From positions 1,426,001-1,490,000 of the forward strand of contig JALJCS010000035.1 of assembly GCA_023055355.1 (NCBI GenBank): 64,000 nucleotides of DNA, in the 5' to 3' direction. Position 1 is the stretch's first letter. Each line of letters opens with the position of its first letter. Of the stretch, positions 12,036 to 24,375 are shown piece by piece. The position numbers and the translations under genes were made by a program. The stretch is from Agelaius tricolor. Its lineage: Eukaryota > Chordata > Aves > Passeriformes > Icteridae. The notes below the pieces were generated by a model. It saw nothing but the letters and a program-made list of their open reading frames with translations, searched no databases and was not told the origin of the DNA.

Positions 12036-12904
12036 TTGAATGTGATGTCAGATGAGCCTGAAAAGGGACATCCATTTGAGCTGGCAGCCAGGAGGCCACC
12101 AGCATGGCCATGGTGGCAGCTCCTCAGCCCTGCTCACACACAGGAGCCCTCAGCAGCATTTGCACAGGGGGAAGCTCACACAGGCTCTCACTGGCAGTCA
12201 GAAAAGCTCCTGCTAAAATCCCCATGTCAGTGAACTCACCCAGACCCTGGGCAGAGCACAGAGGCTTTCACTGCCTGATCTCAGGCTCAAAAAGGTTCCC
12301 TTAGAGCTCCTGGGGTACATCTTTACCCACACAAAAGTACTCACAGGAAGGGAAGCATACACTGGTTTTGGTGACACCATTTTGATACCAGAAGGGAGAG
12401 CACAGCCTGCAATCCATGAACTGAAGCTGTTGACATTTGGCATTGGCTTCATGTGGAGAGCAGCTTTTCAGGGCTCTCCACACGCCCTCCATCCATCACC
12501 ATCCCCTGCTCCTGGCTCTGTGGGACTGCTCTCAGCAGGACAAAGGCACAGCTGTAAATCCAGGCTCTCAGAATCCCTCCCTGTGACAAACCCAGCAGCA
12601 GCTCCTTGTTCAGCTCCAGCTCTCTGGGGGCTGCAGGAAATTGAAGTGGGCTCTGCTGATGGCTGATATGGCTGTGACCTTCTGCCCAGAAATCAGTCTT
12701 TGTGTGCTGGATACACACACAAACAGCAGCTCCAGGGGTTTACAGGGCCAGGACAAAACAAGCAGGGGATTAAAATCCACAGGCACTCAACAGCAGCACA
12801 AAGAGCAGGTGTAAGCTCAGCCCTGGGGAACACACAATGCCCTGCCAAGCACAATGGAAGGGGAAATGACTTTGTCAGGATTTTAAAAAAGGAAGAACAC
12901 TCGA

Positions 12905-13228
12905 GAAGGAGTGTTTGCAAGGGCCTGAAGTGATAGGACAATTGGGAATTGCTTCATATTGAAGGAGGGCACGGTTAGGTTGGCTATCAGGAAGAAATCC
13001 TTCCCTGGCAGGGTGGGCAGGCCCTGGCACAGGTGCCCAGAGCAGCTGGGGCTGCCCCTGGATCCCTGGCAGTGCCCAAGGCCAGGCTGGAGAGGGCCTG
13101 GAGCAGCCTGGGACAGTGGGAGGTGTCCCTGGGACAGTGGAAGGTGTCCCTGCCATGGCAGGGGTGGAAAAGGATGATCTTTAAGATCCCTTCCAACCCA
13201 AAGCATTCTGTGATTCTGTGATTCCATG
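12905..13228 (+). repeat. CR1 fragment with intact tail
   Basis: Plus-oriented CR1 ending at the native tail 'attctgtgattctgtgattc'. An internal short duplication 'gggacagtgggaggtgtccc' / 'gggacagtggaaggtgtccc' is present near 13110-13150. Confidence 0.9.
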
Positions 13229-16200
13229 AGAAACCTGTGAGCAGCTTCCTGAGTGCAGAACAGTCTGATAAGCAATTAGTAATGTGAGGTGGAAAGGCAA
13301 AGAGCAAAGCAAATGAGAAATTCAAGGGTAATGTGCTGTGACTTCATCAGGGAAAGGAAGGGAGAAGCCCTTGCCTACCACCAGAACAGCATGAGAAAAA
13401 TTATTGAAGAGAAGAAAACCTGGAGGGCAGGCTCCCAGAAGACTCATTTTATCTGATTGTCCCTGCCTTGTTTCAAGAACACAAAACACATCAAAAGGTC
13501 AGCGATTAATTGATAGCGGCAGGCAGGCTGGAATCTGGAATGCAGTGATGCAATATTAACCACAGCCATCCTCAGAATTACTCAGCAATGGGTGCTGACC
13601 TCTGGGTGGCACACAGCACTCTGAAAAACAAGTGACTCATCCCACACATCTTCCCAATCCATTATCTCCTAACGGGAAGGAGGCTTCAGCTTCCCTGAGA
13701 GCTGAGGATGCACTGGCCGCAGGGAGAGGTGGCTGTAAAACATTCCTGGAGGAGCAAAGCTGGCCAGCAGCATCCAGGTGTCCAAATCTCCACAGGAAGG
13801 AAAAAAAAGAAAGGGGTGGAGGTAGAGGGGACCGCAGTGAAAGGAGGCAGAGAGGTTATTTTGAAATGGGAACAGCAAAGTAAAAAATACCCGCAGCGCC
13901 TGTTACAGCAGCCCCTCGTGCTGAGGCCACTCTGAGCCTAGAGAAATACTCAAACCTCACCCTTAACTGGGCCCTGGAGAATGCCAGGGATGAGCACCAG
14001 TCCCCAGAGCTGCAGCACAGCCAGGTGATACCCAGGGATCAAAATCCTCCACCTTTACTTTGAAAATTCCCTCAGCACATCACTCCCAACACAACCTGCA
14101 GGTGACACACCTGAGTGAGAGAGGACTCTCCACTTCCTCAGGCCCAAGATCAAGTATTTCCATGGGTGAATGTAAAGTTCAGCCTTTTAAACCCATGTTC
14201 AAGATTGGACATGCTGGTATGGTTTCCAATACTGATAAATATCCACACTCTGCTTTCAAATCAACAGCAGTTTCGACTATTGCGCACATCTGGTAATTTA
14301 GGTGTTTAATTTTAGGCCCCCAGTGCTAATTTTAGACTTGAATTTGACATGTTTGTCCTCACTGCTCTGCATCTTAATTACCTGCTCAAGGAGGCACCTC
14401 CCAGCCCAGCCTCACTGCAACCAGACACCAACACTGTGCTCTTCCATCCTTCTTGGGATTTGATTTTCCCATCCTTCCCATTGCCTCCAAGTCCCCCACC
14501 ACTGCTTTGGGGCTCAGCAGAGAACCCTGCCCACACAGCACCCACTGAAGAGAAGCCTGAAGGATACAGAAGGGCTCCCATGTGTCACAACAGCCCCAGG
14601 GACTTGTTCACAAAAATTCATTTCATATTAGCTGCTCCAAAAAAAAAAATAAACCTAATCCACCTTATCCATGACTGGGGAGTCCTGAAAAAACAGCAGC
14701 ACCCCACAGGTCCATCAGAGCTATTTCCTGCATGGGTGAGGTGATGTAGTTGGAAAATATAGCAAGTTTAAAATTTATAATTTTAGTCAGGTTTGTTTGC
14801 CTTTGTCCCCAGGGAAGGGAATTTCTGTTTCTTTCCAGGGCATTGTTCCACCAGGCAAGGCCTGATTAATTTAACAACAGACTGGGAATAGCACAGAAGA
14901 TACAAAAAAAATAACAACCATCAGCTCCAAACATCACCCCTGTTGTGGTCTGAGACACCTGGTCTGGGAAAAGTGAAATAAGAATGAGAACCCAATCAGC
15001 ATCAGAGGTAATGAGAACCTAATTAGCATCAGAGGGGAAGAGATCTGGAACCATCAGGAAACCAAAGATTAAGAACTCCATGACCTGATATCAATGAACA
15101 CTGAACCAATGAATCTCTATGAGTTCTGACTGCAAAATGTTTGTGAAAAAACAGGTAAGATTCATGTGCCATGGAATGATTTTCTCTGCACACCCAGGTT
15201 ATGTGTGAATGAAATTATTTCTGTTGCACATCCTGGCCAGACCATAATAATGCCTCAATTCTCTAACCCTAAGAGTGTTGCTGGAGGGTTTTTGTTTTCT
15301 CTGTAGTTTTGGTGACAAGGTGAGGTGTGTGCTGGGCAGTGAGGGCACAGCCTTGTGCCTCTGGTGGGTGCCACCAGTGCTCTCTGCTACCCCCTCCCTC
15401 CAAAGGAGATGCTAAAACCTGCACAGGGGACATGGCAGTGCCCACCCCTGCCATGTCCTGCTCAGTGAGCAGAGGCTGTTTGAAGAGAGATGGAGACATC
15501 AGCACTGAGAGCACCAGCCCAGCCCATCCATCACCTCCAGGCAGGCTCTGTCCCCTGAGTGTGACAGATGTGACTGATGCCCCCAGCACGCCCCAGAGCT
15601 GATGTGTGGAAGGGGATGGACCTGCCAGTCCTTCCTCCTCATCAACCCCCCTGCATTCCTCCAGAGCAGCTCCAGGACAGCCTCATTTGCCACTGGAGAA
15701 GCTTGGTGAGCAAACATTTGTGAGGGTTAATAGAATATGAAATGGAGAGCAAAATGGGGGTGTAGCAACAGATGTAGGTGTCACTGCAGAGAGGGTTGGG
15801 AAACACCCAGAACAACTTCTAGTCACTACCAGAGGAGAGTGCCAGTGAGAGTCTTGAGCTGGGGCATTTTGGGATGGCTGATGTGCATTTCAGACATGTG
15901 TTAGCTTTCCTTAAAGATGGATAACATAATAGAAGGAAAAATGAACATCAACTTCGTTTTAACAGCATGCACTGTTTAGTTTGAAAGAGTCTTGCTGAGG
16001 TTATTGTAGATTTCCTGGATTCAACTCCAAAAATCACTGACTGTCCTGTATTTTCTAAGCTGTTTTGTCACCACAGCTGAAATTTAACCATTAAAAGAGG
16101 ATGGCAGAGCTAGCTGGTCCCAATCTCATTTTACTTACCGAAATCTTTCAGTTACCTCCCAAACAGCAGTGACTGAGCACACACCTCTCCATTCTCCTTT

Positions 16201-16345
16201 CCAGTGCAGAGCATCACTTCTGCTCCTCCAGAAACCCAGCTCAAGCCAGGCTAGAGCCAAGATCCACCCCAAATTTCTTCCCTGTAAAGCTCTCCCTCGA
16301 ACCAGACAAGAAAAACAAGGAAAACCAACCCCAAGGAGTCCTTAC
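13229..16345. other. Intron e30-e31, unassigned part
   Basis: Long intron stretch without exon. Around 14941-15250 the sequence 'tgttgtggtctgagacacct' and following has the look of an LTR and holds two near copies of a 27-bp segment (14984-15040), but no end or duplication could be fixed. The remainder is unassigned. Confidence 0.4.
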
Positions 16346-16579
16346 CTGTGCAGAAGTGCTCTTGAGCTTCTCCAGGCCGTTCTCCAGGCGCTCCATTTTT
16401 GCCTTTAACTCCTTGTCCTTGCTCAGCAGCAGGCTCTGGTAGAGTTTGATTTGCTCCAGGAAGGACTTGGGGGTGGTGTAGTTGTAGCGGCGCTCGTTGC
16501 TGAGGTACAGCCGGGACACCTCATTGACACTGATGTGAACGTGGGCCATGAATTTGCTTATTGAATCCTTGACTGAATC
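16346..16579 (-). CDS. DNAH17: e30: stalk base, start of CC1
   Basis: Local residues 1813-1890, 78 codons. Reads [20 protein letters not shown], then [20 protein letters not shown] and [36 protein letters not shown] is universal just before the stalk. From [13 protein letters not shown] the sequence becomes heptad-like coiled coil (CC1). Acceptor CTTTAG, donor GTAAGG. Confidence 0.96.
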
Positions 16580-17121
16580 CTAAAGGGAAGGTGGGAAGAT
16601 GAGGAGAAAGTGTTTCAAACAGAAAACTATATATAAACACAGGTGTGTGCTGAATAGAAAGGAATTTGGTAACTTTTGATTCTGCTGCAGCACAATCCAG
16701 GGGGTAACACCTCAGCTGATCCCTTTTCACTGTTATCTCTAAAATAACTTTGTTGCTCATGTACTTTATACCCCTTTTTTATATCTTTTTATCTCACACA
16801 TTATCTTATTCCAAGCAATTTCTCTACAAAATAACAGCTCTTTTAAGTATAATTTTGGGCTTTTCTCCTGTACAAATGGGAAAAGTGCACACTCCTAAAA
16901 AGAAACATTGTAGGCTTTATTCTTCCTAAATCCTGCCTGGAAAAGCTAAATAAACAGAAAAGAATCTCTATTCTAGTAGCAGATTGTCATCACTGAGAAC
17001 TTGACCTATTTTTGTCCTTGAGATTTCCAGAGGCTCAGACACAAGTGGGGAGAGCAGCAGGTTATTTTCTGGGCAGGTTTGGGGCTGCCCTTGTGCTGGC
17101 AGAGTTGTCCTTTCCCTGGCA

Positions 17122-17295
17122 GTGCCATCAGCTCCCAGTGACACCTCAGCAGCTCCCAGTGACCCCTCAGCAGCTCCCAGTGACCCCTCAGCAGCTCCCA
17201 GTAAGACATCATTGCTTCCAGTGACTCCTCAGCATCTCCCAGTAAGACATCCTCAGCTCCCAGTAAGACATCCTCAGCATTTCCCAGTGACACAA
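17122..17295 (+). repeat. 21-bp minisatellite
   Basis: About eight imperfect tandem copies of 'agcagctcccagtgacccct' (21 bp). Later copies change to 'agtaagacatcctcagctcc'. Because the unit is a multiple of three, one frame reads as a repeating Ser-Ala-Ala-Pro-Ser-Asp-Pro, which is not a gene. Confidence 0.85.
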
Positions 17296-17490
17296 GAGCA
17301 TGGTGCCCATGGCTCTGCCCATGGTCTTCTCCAAAGAAATGTGGAGTGCACCTCAGTGATGGTTTGGTTGAGTTCAAAGCACTTCAGTGCTACCAGTGAT
17401 GCCTCTCTGGACAGCCACCTGGATGTGTTGGAGGCCAACCCAACCCTCCCTGACACAGCATGAGTGACATGGGGCCACCTCTGGTGTCAT

Positions 17491-18023
17491 TGTCGTATTT
17501 TCTGAAAAATCCCTTTGCCAGGATTTCTTCTCCTGGGAAGCTGAGAAGCCTCAGAGAAAAATGAAAACAGTAATTATCTGATTTGCTTCTCCTGTGTTTT
17601 GCTGCTTTGGAATGTGATTTGGAGCTTGGTCATTAACTAAAAACAATTCACATGTTGGATAAACAATCACGGTCAGGCTGAGTCGGGACTCTGGAGAGAG
17701 TCACAGGTTTTTCATTGGTATCTTGTTAAGCCTTCTATTAAGTATCCTTTCTCTATTCTTTAGTATAGTTTTAGTACAATATGGTTATAGTATAATATAG
17801 TATAATGTAACATAGTGTAGTATAACATAACATAGTGTAGTATAACATAATATAACGTAGTATAACATAATATAATGTAGTATAACATAACATAACGTAG
17901 TGCAATATAACAGAATATAACAGAATATAACATAATATCATATCATAATAAATTAGCCTTCTAAGAACATGGAGTCAGATTCACCTTTCCTTCCTGCCAT
18001 GGCAGACCCTGAAAATACCCAAC
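17491..18023 (+). mobile_element. Solo LTR, main family
   Basis: Starts TGTCGTATTTTCTG and aligns along its whole length with the LTR at 54233. The TA-rich tract has expanded (17765-17945, 'tataacataatataacgtag'-like units). The 3' end near 18021 is imprecise and no target duplication is clear. It lies about 78 bp past the e29 donor. Confidence 0.75.
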
Positions 18024-18101
18024 CCTGGCTGTGGCCAGCGCTGTCCCCAGTGTCCCCCAGTGTCCCCAGTGTCCCCGCAGAGGATCTGTGCTGGTGCTCA
18101 C

Positions 18102-18263
18102 CTGCAGGGTGTCCATGTCCCGCAGGAAGCGGAGGCTGACGGACTCCAGGGCCTGGCGGGGCCAGGGCTGGAAGCAATCCATGGTGGTGCCGCTGGCCAG
18201 CGCCGGGAAGCGGCGGCTGCGGAGGCGCAGCTTGGGGCCCACGGGGGACAGGCACAGAGCAAC
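18102..18263 (-). CDS. DNAH17: e29: AAA4 sensor region
   Basis: Local residues 1759-1812, 54 codons. Reads VALCLSPVGPKLRLRSRRFP, then ALASGTTMDCFQPWPRQALE and SVSLRFLRDMDTLQ. LC.SPVG..LR.R.R.FPAL...T..DWF..WP..AL is the conserved AAA4 end; here the usual DWF is DCF. Acceptor CCTCAG, donor GTGAGC. A solo LTR ends about 75-80 bp past the donor. Confidence 0.94.
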
Positions 18264-18703
18264 CTGAGGAGCAGGAGAGGACACTGAGGAACAGGGCAGG
18301 GGCAGGGAGAGCAGCACCTGCCCTGCCGCTGGAACGGAGTGAAAGTTTAATACATTTCCATCTGTTGCAGATATAGGTAAAATGTGCTGGTTTAAATTAT
18401 TAAGTCTGTAGCTTGCTTCCATAGATGAGATGTGTTGCTTAGTCTGTGCTCAAAGCTACCTGTTCTCACAAAAAACTTATACTCACAAAGCTACTTTAAC
18501 TGAGAGAAAAGAATATAAAAAGAGATAAAAGAGGCCTCTCAAACTTTGAAACATAAACTACAAGAAACAAACAAAATGACTTAAGGGTTCTTTCTGTACT
18601 TTCTAATAAAAAAACTAGCTACAAGTGTAACACAAAACTAGTAAAAACTAGTATATTCGTTTTTGAAGTATATTTAAAAACTAATAAATATAAACATACT
18701 TGT

Positions 18704-19055
18704 ATATATGCATAGAGTTTTATAATAAGTTTATGCGTATTTATTTTACTAGGTTTTAGTAAAAAAATATTTTACTAGTAAAGTACTAGAACTAGCTACT
18801 AATATTTTACTAGTAAAGTACTGGAACTAGCTACTAATATTTTACTAGTAAAACATTTTACTAGTAAAGTACTGGAACTAGTTACTAATATTTTACTAGT
18901 AAAATATTTTACTAGTAAAGTACTGGAACTAGCTACTAATATTTTACTAGTAAAGTACTGGAACTAGCTACTAATATTTTACTAGTAAAATGTTTTACTA
19001 GTAAAAACTAGTAAAATAAATGCGCATAAACATATTATAAAACTCTATGCATATC
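18704..19055. repeat. Foldback element with palindromic tandem repeats
   Basis: Outer arms of about 65 bp (around 18704-18770 and 18990-19055) are imperfect inverted copies: 'tgcatagagttttataataa' on the left faces 'ttataaaactctatgcat' on the right. The core holds about five copies of a 35-bp unit 'gtactggaactagctactaa' plus the 14-bp perfect palindrome ttttactagtaaaa, repeated many times. A single extra unit sits at 20010-20034. I do not recognise the family. Confidence 0.7.
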
Positions 19056-19239
19056 TATGAGTGAAAGAGATTTTAAAAAGTTCAGAATTCCCAAAGGTGC
19101 ACATGTCCTTTAAGAAGAACGATCCCCACATGTGTCCAGTGCTGTAATAAACATACCAGCTTTATAACTTTTACAAGTTGTAGAGTTAGTTGGTTTTTTT
19201 TCCACAAATCACAGCCCACCTCGGGCTCCATGACCCCTT

Positions 19240-19905
19240 TGGTGCCTTCAGTTTCAGATTCTGTGCTGCTTTAGTGTAGTTCTGAGCTTCCTATGCAGTG
19301 TTGGTGAGCTCTCTTCACAGAGCAGGCAGACTGTTGCAATGTGTTTGCAAGGGTTAGGCCATAGTGTGCACCAGCCAGCCTTGCTTTTAAGTTTGTTATC
19401 AAAGCCTCAGGAATTCATCAAGGCTATTGGAACATAAATTGTGCTAAATTAAGAAAGAAGAGGCTGACAAACTGAATACCAAGACCACAAGAACTAAATA
19501 AGAGGACTGCGAAAGGCCTGGAATGTAACCAATCACATACTCCGAGAAATGCAGGCAGAAAATGAGTGAAAAGACAAAGGCACCAATCAAGAAGTGTGTG
19601 CTTAGTATTTTGTAGAATCCATAAACATGTGTGTAATGTAAACAATAAACAGCCTCTGCTTGATCATATTGGTCAGTTGCTCAGGAATCCTGGATTCCTA
19701 CAGTAGGAGGCAAAACAATTCCTGCTCTAGCTGGGGACCAAGGACAAATGACCCAAATCTCAGGCCCAAGAGCACAAACAACGTGGGCTGGAGAGAGAAA
19801 ACAAGAAGGATAGGACTTCATAACCTAAAGCTGGAATTGAACAATTAACTCCAATATGCAAATGGACCACAGATGGAAACTAAACTTTGTTATGAAAATA
19901 TGTCT
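19240..19905 (+). mobile_element. LTR of third family, interrupted and 3'-truncated
   Basis: Starts 'tggtgccttcagtttcagat' and follows the copy at 51607 ('ttctgtgctgc', 'ctgagct', later 'ggggaccaaggacaa', 'ggacttcataacct'). It is split by the LTR at 19333-19700 and loses its 3' end, including the polyadenylation region. Confidence 0.65.
19333..19700 (+). mobile_element. LTR nested in another LTR
   Basis: TGTTGCAATGTG...GATTCCTACA interrupts the third-family LTR between 'gagcaggcagac' and 'aaaacaattcctgctc', which are adjacent in the related copy. Contains 'aacaataaacagcctctgct' near its 3' end, an AATAAA signal. A degraded 6-bp duplication (gcagac / ggaggc) is possible. Confidence 0.6.
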
Positions 19906-20136
19906 TGAAGAGCTGGTTTTTGGCCTTGGTTCGCAGAAAAACCAAGACAGGATGGAGGCCTTGTGCCCCCTGGGGCTTGGAGCTCAGAATTTTGTCTTTC
20001 TGGCTAGGGAAAAGTACTGGAACTAGCTACTAATACAATAACAGGCTACAAATATGTGTGGGAAGAGCACAGAGAATCTATAAAAGGAAAAAGGCAAAAA
20101 AATCATTCAGCACCAACCCCTCGTGCTCCATCTCAC

Positions 20137-20279
20137 CTTCAGCTGCCGTCGGACTCGCTCAATGAAAAACCTCCAGCAATTCTCCCTGGAATCCACCAGC
20201 CCCCGGCCCCTGACTTCATTCCTCACACTGCTGATGATGTTTTCCACTTCATCATCAGGGAAGAGATCCGGGATTTCCC
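20137..20279 (-). CDS. DNAH17: e28: AAA4 downstream of Walker B
   Basis: Local residues 1711-1758. Reads (G)[19 protein letters not shown], then [20 protein letters not shown] and [20 protein letters not shown]........G..D....CW.FFI..VR..L is the canonical AAA4 motif. Placed by similarity and phase. Acceptor TCCTAG, donor GTGAGA. Confidence 0.94.
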
Positions 20280-20999
20280 CTAGGACAGGAGGGCACGTTT
20301 GGGTTTACACATGTGGATGTTGTTGTTGCAGTCTCAGAGCAAAGGGAAGCTGCTGTCCCCCTCTTCAGGGGCTCAGGGATGTCCCCTCCTCAGGTAAAAC
20401 CCCTGCACCAGCTCCCCCTGAGCCCCAGAAGCAGCAAAGGGGCACACAAGGTCATGCTGCTGAAAAATAAACACCTGTGAAAGCAAACTTCCTTATAAAA
20501 CACAAGGGAAAGGAAGATAGAATAGAGTCAAAGTACAGAAAATCAATTTTTTTTTTAGCTCTGCAGTCTAATTAGATTAAAAAAGAAATATTCAAATCCC
20601 TAATATGCCATATGTATTATAAAATCATTGTGGTTTTGCAAGTGCATTAATTACACGTAAAATTTTTGCAGCTCTTCAGGGCCCTTTCCAGCAGTGGCCA
20701 AATAACTCCCAGACCATCCAAACATTTTACAAGTTACAAATCTTGTAAAAAGCTTCTATAAGTTAATAGTTAAGCAGCTGTTTGCCTAAAATGCAACCAA
20801 CCACATTTTTTTCTTAGTGTTTCCTTAATATATCACATATTCACTTCCTTTCTGGTTTCTGATTTGATTAAAATCATCATTATTGAGCCAGACACTTTCA
20901 ATATGAGCACTGAAAACACTAATCAGAAATCTGCTCATTCATCAAAGAGAATTAAAGGTATATTTTGTTCTACATAATGACAAGTGAAACAAGTAATTA

Positions 21000-21125
21000 A
21001 GACACTTCCCACTATCTCAGGTTGCTCCAAGCCCCATCCAACCTGGCCCTGGACATTTCCAGGGATACAGAGGCAGCCACAGGTGCTCTGGGCACCCTGT
21101 GCCAGGGCCTTCACCTCAAACATAA
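21000..21125 (-). repeat. CR1 fragment, tail lost
   Basis: Minus-oriented 'aagacacttcccactatctc' and 'gctctgggcaccctgtgcca', truncated at both ends. Confidence 0.75.
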
Positions 21126-21433
21126 GGATGGCCAATTGGACAGAAGCCAAAAAGTCCTGCCTGGGCAATTTACTAGAAAAAGAAGTGAACAAAGAAACTA
21201 ATTGCATTTTTGAGGTGTTTTACCAGGAGCAAGGACCTCCTGCACCTGGCTCGGTTTTTCTATGTTTGTTATTTTGCCTTTTATTAAACCTCTTTGTTTC
21301 CAACACCGCAACAGAAGCCATGGTGCTGATTTTTATGCCTCCAAGGGTATCTGAGCTATCTTGGGTGTGTTATAGACCTCCAAGAGCTGATGAGACCTGG
21401 CTGGAGGAGGCTCCTGTAACACAAGGGCTGCAC

Positions 21434-21557
21434 CTGATGCCAAGAAGTCGTTGACCAGCACCAGGAACTGCTCGTCCGCCACCTGTGCGTCGCTCAGCAG
21501 GAACACGGAGCCCACGCTCTTCAGCCCAGCCTTCAGGTACAGGTTTGCCAGGTCTGC
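21434..21557 (-). CDS. DNAH17: e27: AAA4 Walker B
   Basis: Local residues 1670-1710 plus one base. Reads [20 protein letters not shown], then [20 protein letters not shown] and S-G. VFL.SD.QV.DE.FL...ND.LASGE is the AAA4 Walker B region. Acceptor CCTGCAG; the donor GTGCAG is weak. Confidence 0.95.
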
Positions 21558-21794
21558 CTGCAGGAGAGACACCAGGAGGGCTTGCATGCTGTAAAGCATG
21601 GGCCAGGCACAGGAACGGGATCATTGAGAGCCGGCCCAGTGGCTGAGAACATCAGCACAGCTGAGGGCTGAGGCTCAGGGCTGGGCTGGGATGTTCTCAG
21701 GGCCCTGCCAGGAGAGCCCAGGTGTGGCTGCAGCCCTGGGCACACACACTCCAGCAAGGCATTTGCTCCTCTCCACAGCAGCATGTCGTGTCTG

Positions 21795-22310
21795 GGGTGT
21801 TTCAGTATCTTATTTAGGTCAGAAGAGCCCTCTAAGGACATCATATCCAATGTTCCCCCTGAGTGCCCAAGGCCACCACTATCCCATGTCCCCAAGTGCC
21901 ACATCCATATGGCTTTTAAATCCCTCCAGGGGTGTGCATTTCACCCCCTCCCTGGGCAGCTGTGCCAGGGCTGGACAGCACTTTCAGTGAAGGAATATTC
22001 CCTATTATCCACCCTGAGCTGCCCTGGCCCAGCCTGAGGCCGTTCCCTCTGCTCCTGTCCCTGTTCCCTGGGAGCACAGCCTGACCCCCCCTGGCTGTCC
22101 CCTCCTCTCAGGAGCTGTGCAGAGCCTCAAGGGCCCTCCTGAGCCTCCTTTTCTCCAGGCTGAGCCCCTGCCCAGCTCCCTCAGCCTCTCCTGGGGCTCC
22201 ATTCCTTCCCTGGACACACTCTAGCCCCTCAATGTCCTTCCTGTCCTGAGTGTCCCAGAGCTGTCCCCAGCTCTGGAGGTGTCCCAGCAGTGCCAGCACA
22301 GGGGATGGGC
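21795..22310 (-). repeat. CR1 fragment
   Basis: Minus-oriented CR1 of the 'tttaaatccctccaggggtg' type through 'ctcctgagcctccttttctc' to 'gtcccagcagtgccagcaca'. It fills most of the intron between e26 and e27. Confidence 0.8.
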
Positions 22311-22473
22311 ACTCTACTGACCCTGCTGTCAGCCCAGGTGACCTTGACCTCTTTCCCACCTGGGCACACCTGGGCACACGATCATCCTCCCCCATTCTCT
22401 TTCCCAACACACAACAACCCTTCAGGGCAAGCTCTGCTCTTTTTTTCCCTCCCCTCCATTTCAAATCCCCCAC

Positions 22474-22636
22474 CTTGAGGTCAGGGACGCCGTAGCCTTT
22501 CCTCAGGGTGATCTGGAAGACCTCCAGGGAGCTGAGGAAGGCAGCCAGGCGGGTCAGGCTCTGCTTGCCCGTGCCTCCCACGCCGACCAGGAGCGCGTTC
22601 CCCCGCGGCGCCTCCAGGACGCGGCTGATGCGGCAG
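22474..22636 (-). CDS. DNAH17: e26: AAA4 Walker A
   Basis: Local residues 1615-1669. Reads (V)[19 protein letters not shown], then [20 protein letters not shown] and [15 protein letters not shown]. The P-loop GVGGTGKQS is the AAA4 form shared by all dyneins, followed by SLTRLAAF and FQI....GY. Acceptor GGTGCAG, donor GTGGGG. Confidence 0.96.
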
Positions 22637-24119
22637 CTGCACCGAGCCATGCAAAAACCTCTCATTAGCAACACGGCTCTCCCATTTCTCTGCCCACTGC
22701 TCTTCAATACATATTTTATTCACTAGGAAATTGTGTTCTGAGCGGGGTGAAGAATGGCAGTCTCAGAGATGTGGCAGCAATCAATGCTCATCTCTGATGA
22801 GACCTGTCCAAAAAAAAACCCCCAGAGTTTGGTGGCAATTCAAAATGTGCCTATTTTTTTCCCACCTGCCAAGTCCTGCTGGACAGAACAATGTTTAAGC
22901 AAAGGCCTGGGTGTCTTTGCAGGGAGTGCAAGGGGAAAAGGATGTTAAATTGACATGCAAAAACTGAGAGCAAAATTCAAGGCTCTGACCCCCTCCCCAG
23001 AAAAGCCCCTCTCTCTTCTCAAGGCTTTGGGATTTGTGCACAGGTGAGCCCTGCTGAGCATTACAGAACATTCACACCTGGCTGGAATGGCACAAACCTT
23101 CCTGCAAAACAACCTCTGTTCCTTTTATCCACACAACCACTACAAAAGAGTGAGATTTTCTCACTCTTACAATGAACTTGCTGTTATTTCCCAGGTCTGC
23201 TCACCTAAGAGTCCTGTGGTGAACTCTGTCTGCCTCCCTTTTGTTCTCTTTAAGCAAATGCTACACCCCCACATATTCCCCATAAGGTGAGGGGGGTCCA
23301 GAGGATCCCACCTGTGGAACCCTCCCTCTCCAGGGTCTGAAACACAAACCCCATTCCTTTATTAGCTCCCTTCACTATTTTCCTGGATTAATCTAATTAT
23401 TTTTCACTTGAGACTGTGAGAAACACTGTCCTGCTTTATTACACCTCCAGTATTCCATAATCTATGCACAGACTCTGACAGAATTTTTTATAATTTAATA
23501 AATGCTGTGAATTTTTTTTCCTATAAAAGCAATCCAGACTGTGAGGAGAGCTTTAGCATTCCTGCTCTGAATTACCCAGGCCAGCTCTGCCTGTGTCCCT
23601 GCCTTGATGTGCTCCCCAGGGCTCCGTGCTGTGACACAGCCCTGGGTGAGGTGGCTGACAGGTCCCCCCCATGGCCCTACACATATTAAGTCATCAAATG
23701 TCTTTTTTCCTTCTTTTTTTTCTCCTAACTGAAAATCTTCAGCAAATTCAACCTGACATTCAGGAGCTGCCTGAGATGGAAGAAGTTGTGTATTTCAGCC
23801 AAATGCAATTTCCAAATGCAGTGAATGAGATTCACTCAGCTCCAGTGAAATTGTCAAGTGCTGCTGGATGCTCAAATCTTGCTTTCCTCATTATTCTCAG
23901 TATGAACTGGAGGGGCAGAGCCATGTTTTGCAAATTCCAATTGCAAATCCCGATTTATGTGAAGTGCAAGAGCAGCACAGGGTCAATATTCCTGACACCA
24001 TTCTGCAGGCAATGCAAGCAGAAACACTCATGGACAGCAGATTCCATGGGCCCCATGGATGGAGGAGGGAGTGCCCAGGTTGAGCACAGGTTTGGAGCCC
24101 TTGGAACAGACAAATTTGT
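22637..24119. other. Intron e25-e26, unassigned part
   Basis: No exon and no repeat family recognised. The stretch 24376-25143 of the same intron is likewise unassigned. Confidence 0.45.
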
Positions 24120-24275
24120 ATGTGTGTTTATATTATATATATATAGATATATATATAGATATATATTTAGATTTTAATATTAATTTTAATATTAATATTT
24201 AGACATATATACATATATGTATATATATGTTTATGTATATACATATATGTGCATATATATACATATATATATTTG

Positions 24276-24308
<33 letters not shown>

Positions 24309-24375
24309 CTACATACATACATACACACACACATATATATTTATATACATATGTAAATGCTATTCCTGTGTATAT
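24120..24375. repeat. TA-rich microsatellite
   Basis: About 250 bp of (TA)n, (ATATATAC)n and (CATA)n. Not embedded in a recognisable LTR, unlike the other AT tracts here. Confidence 0.9.
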
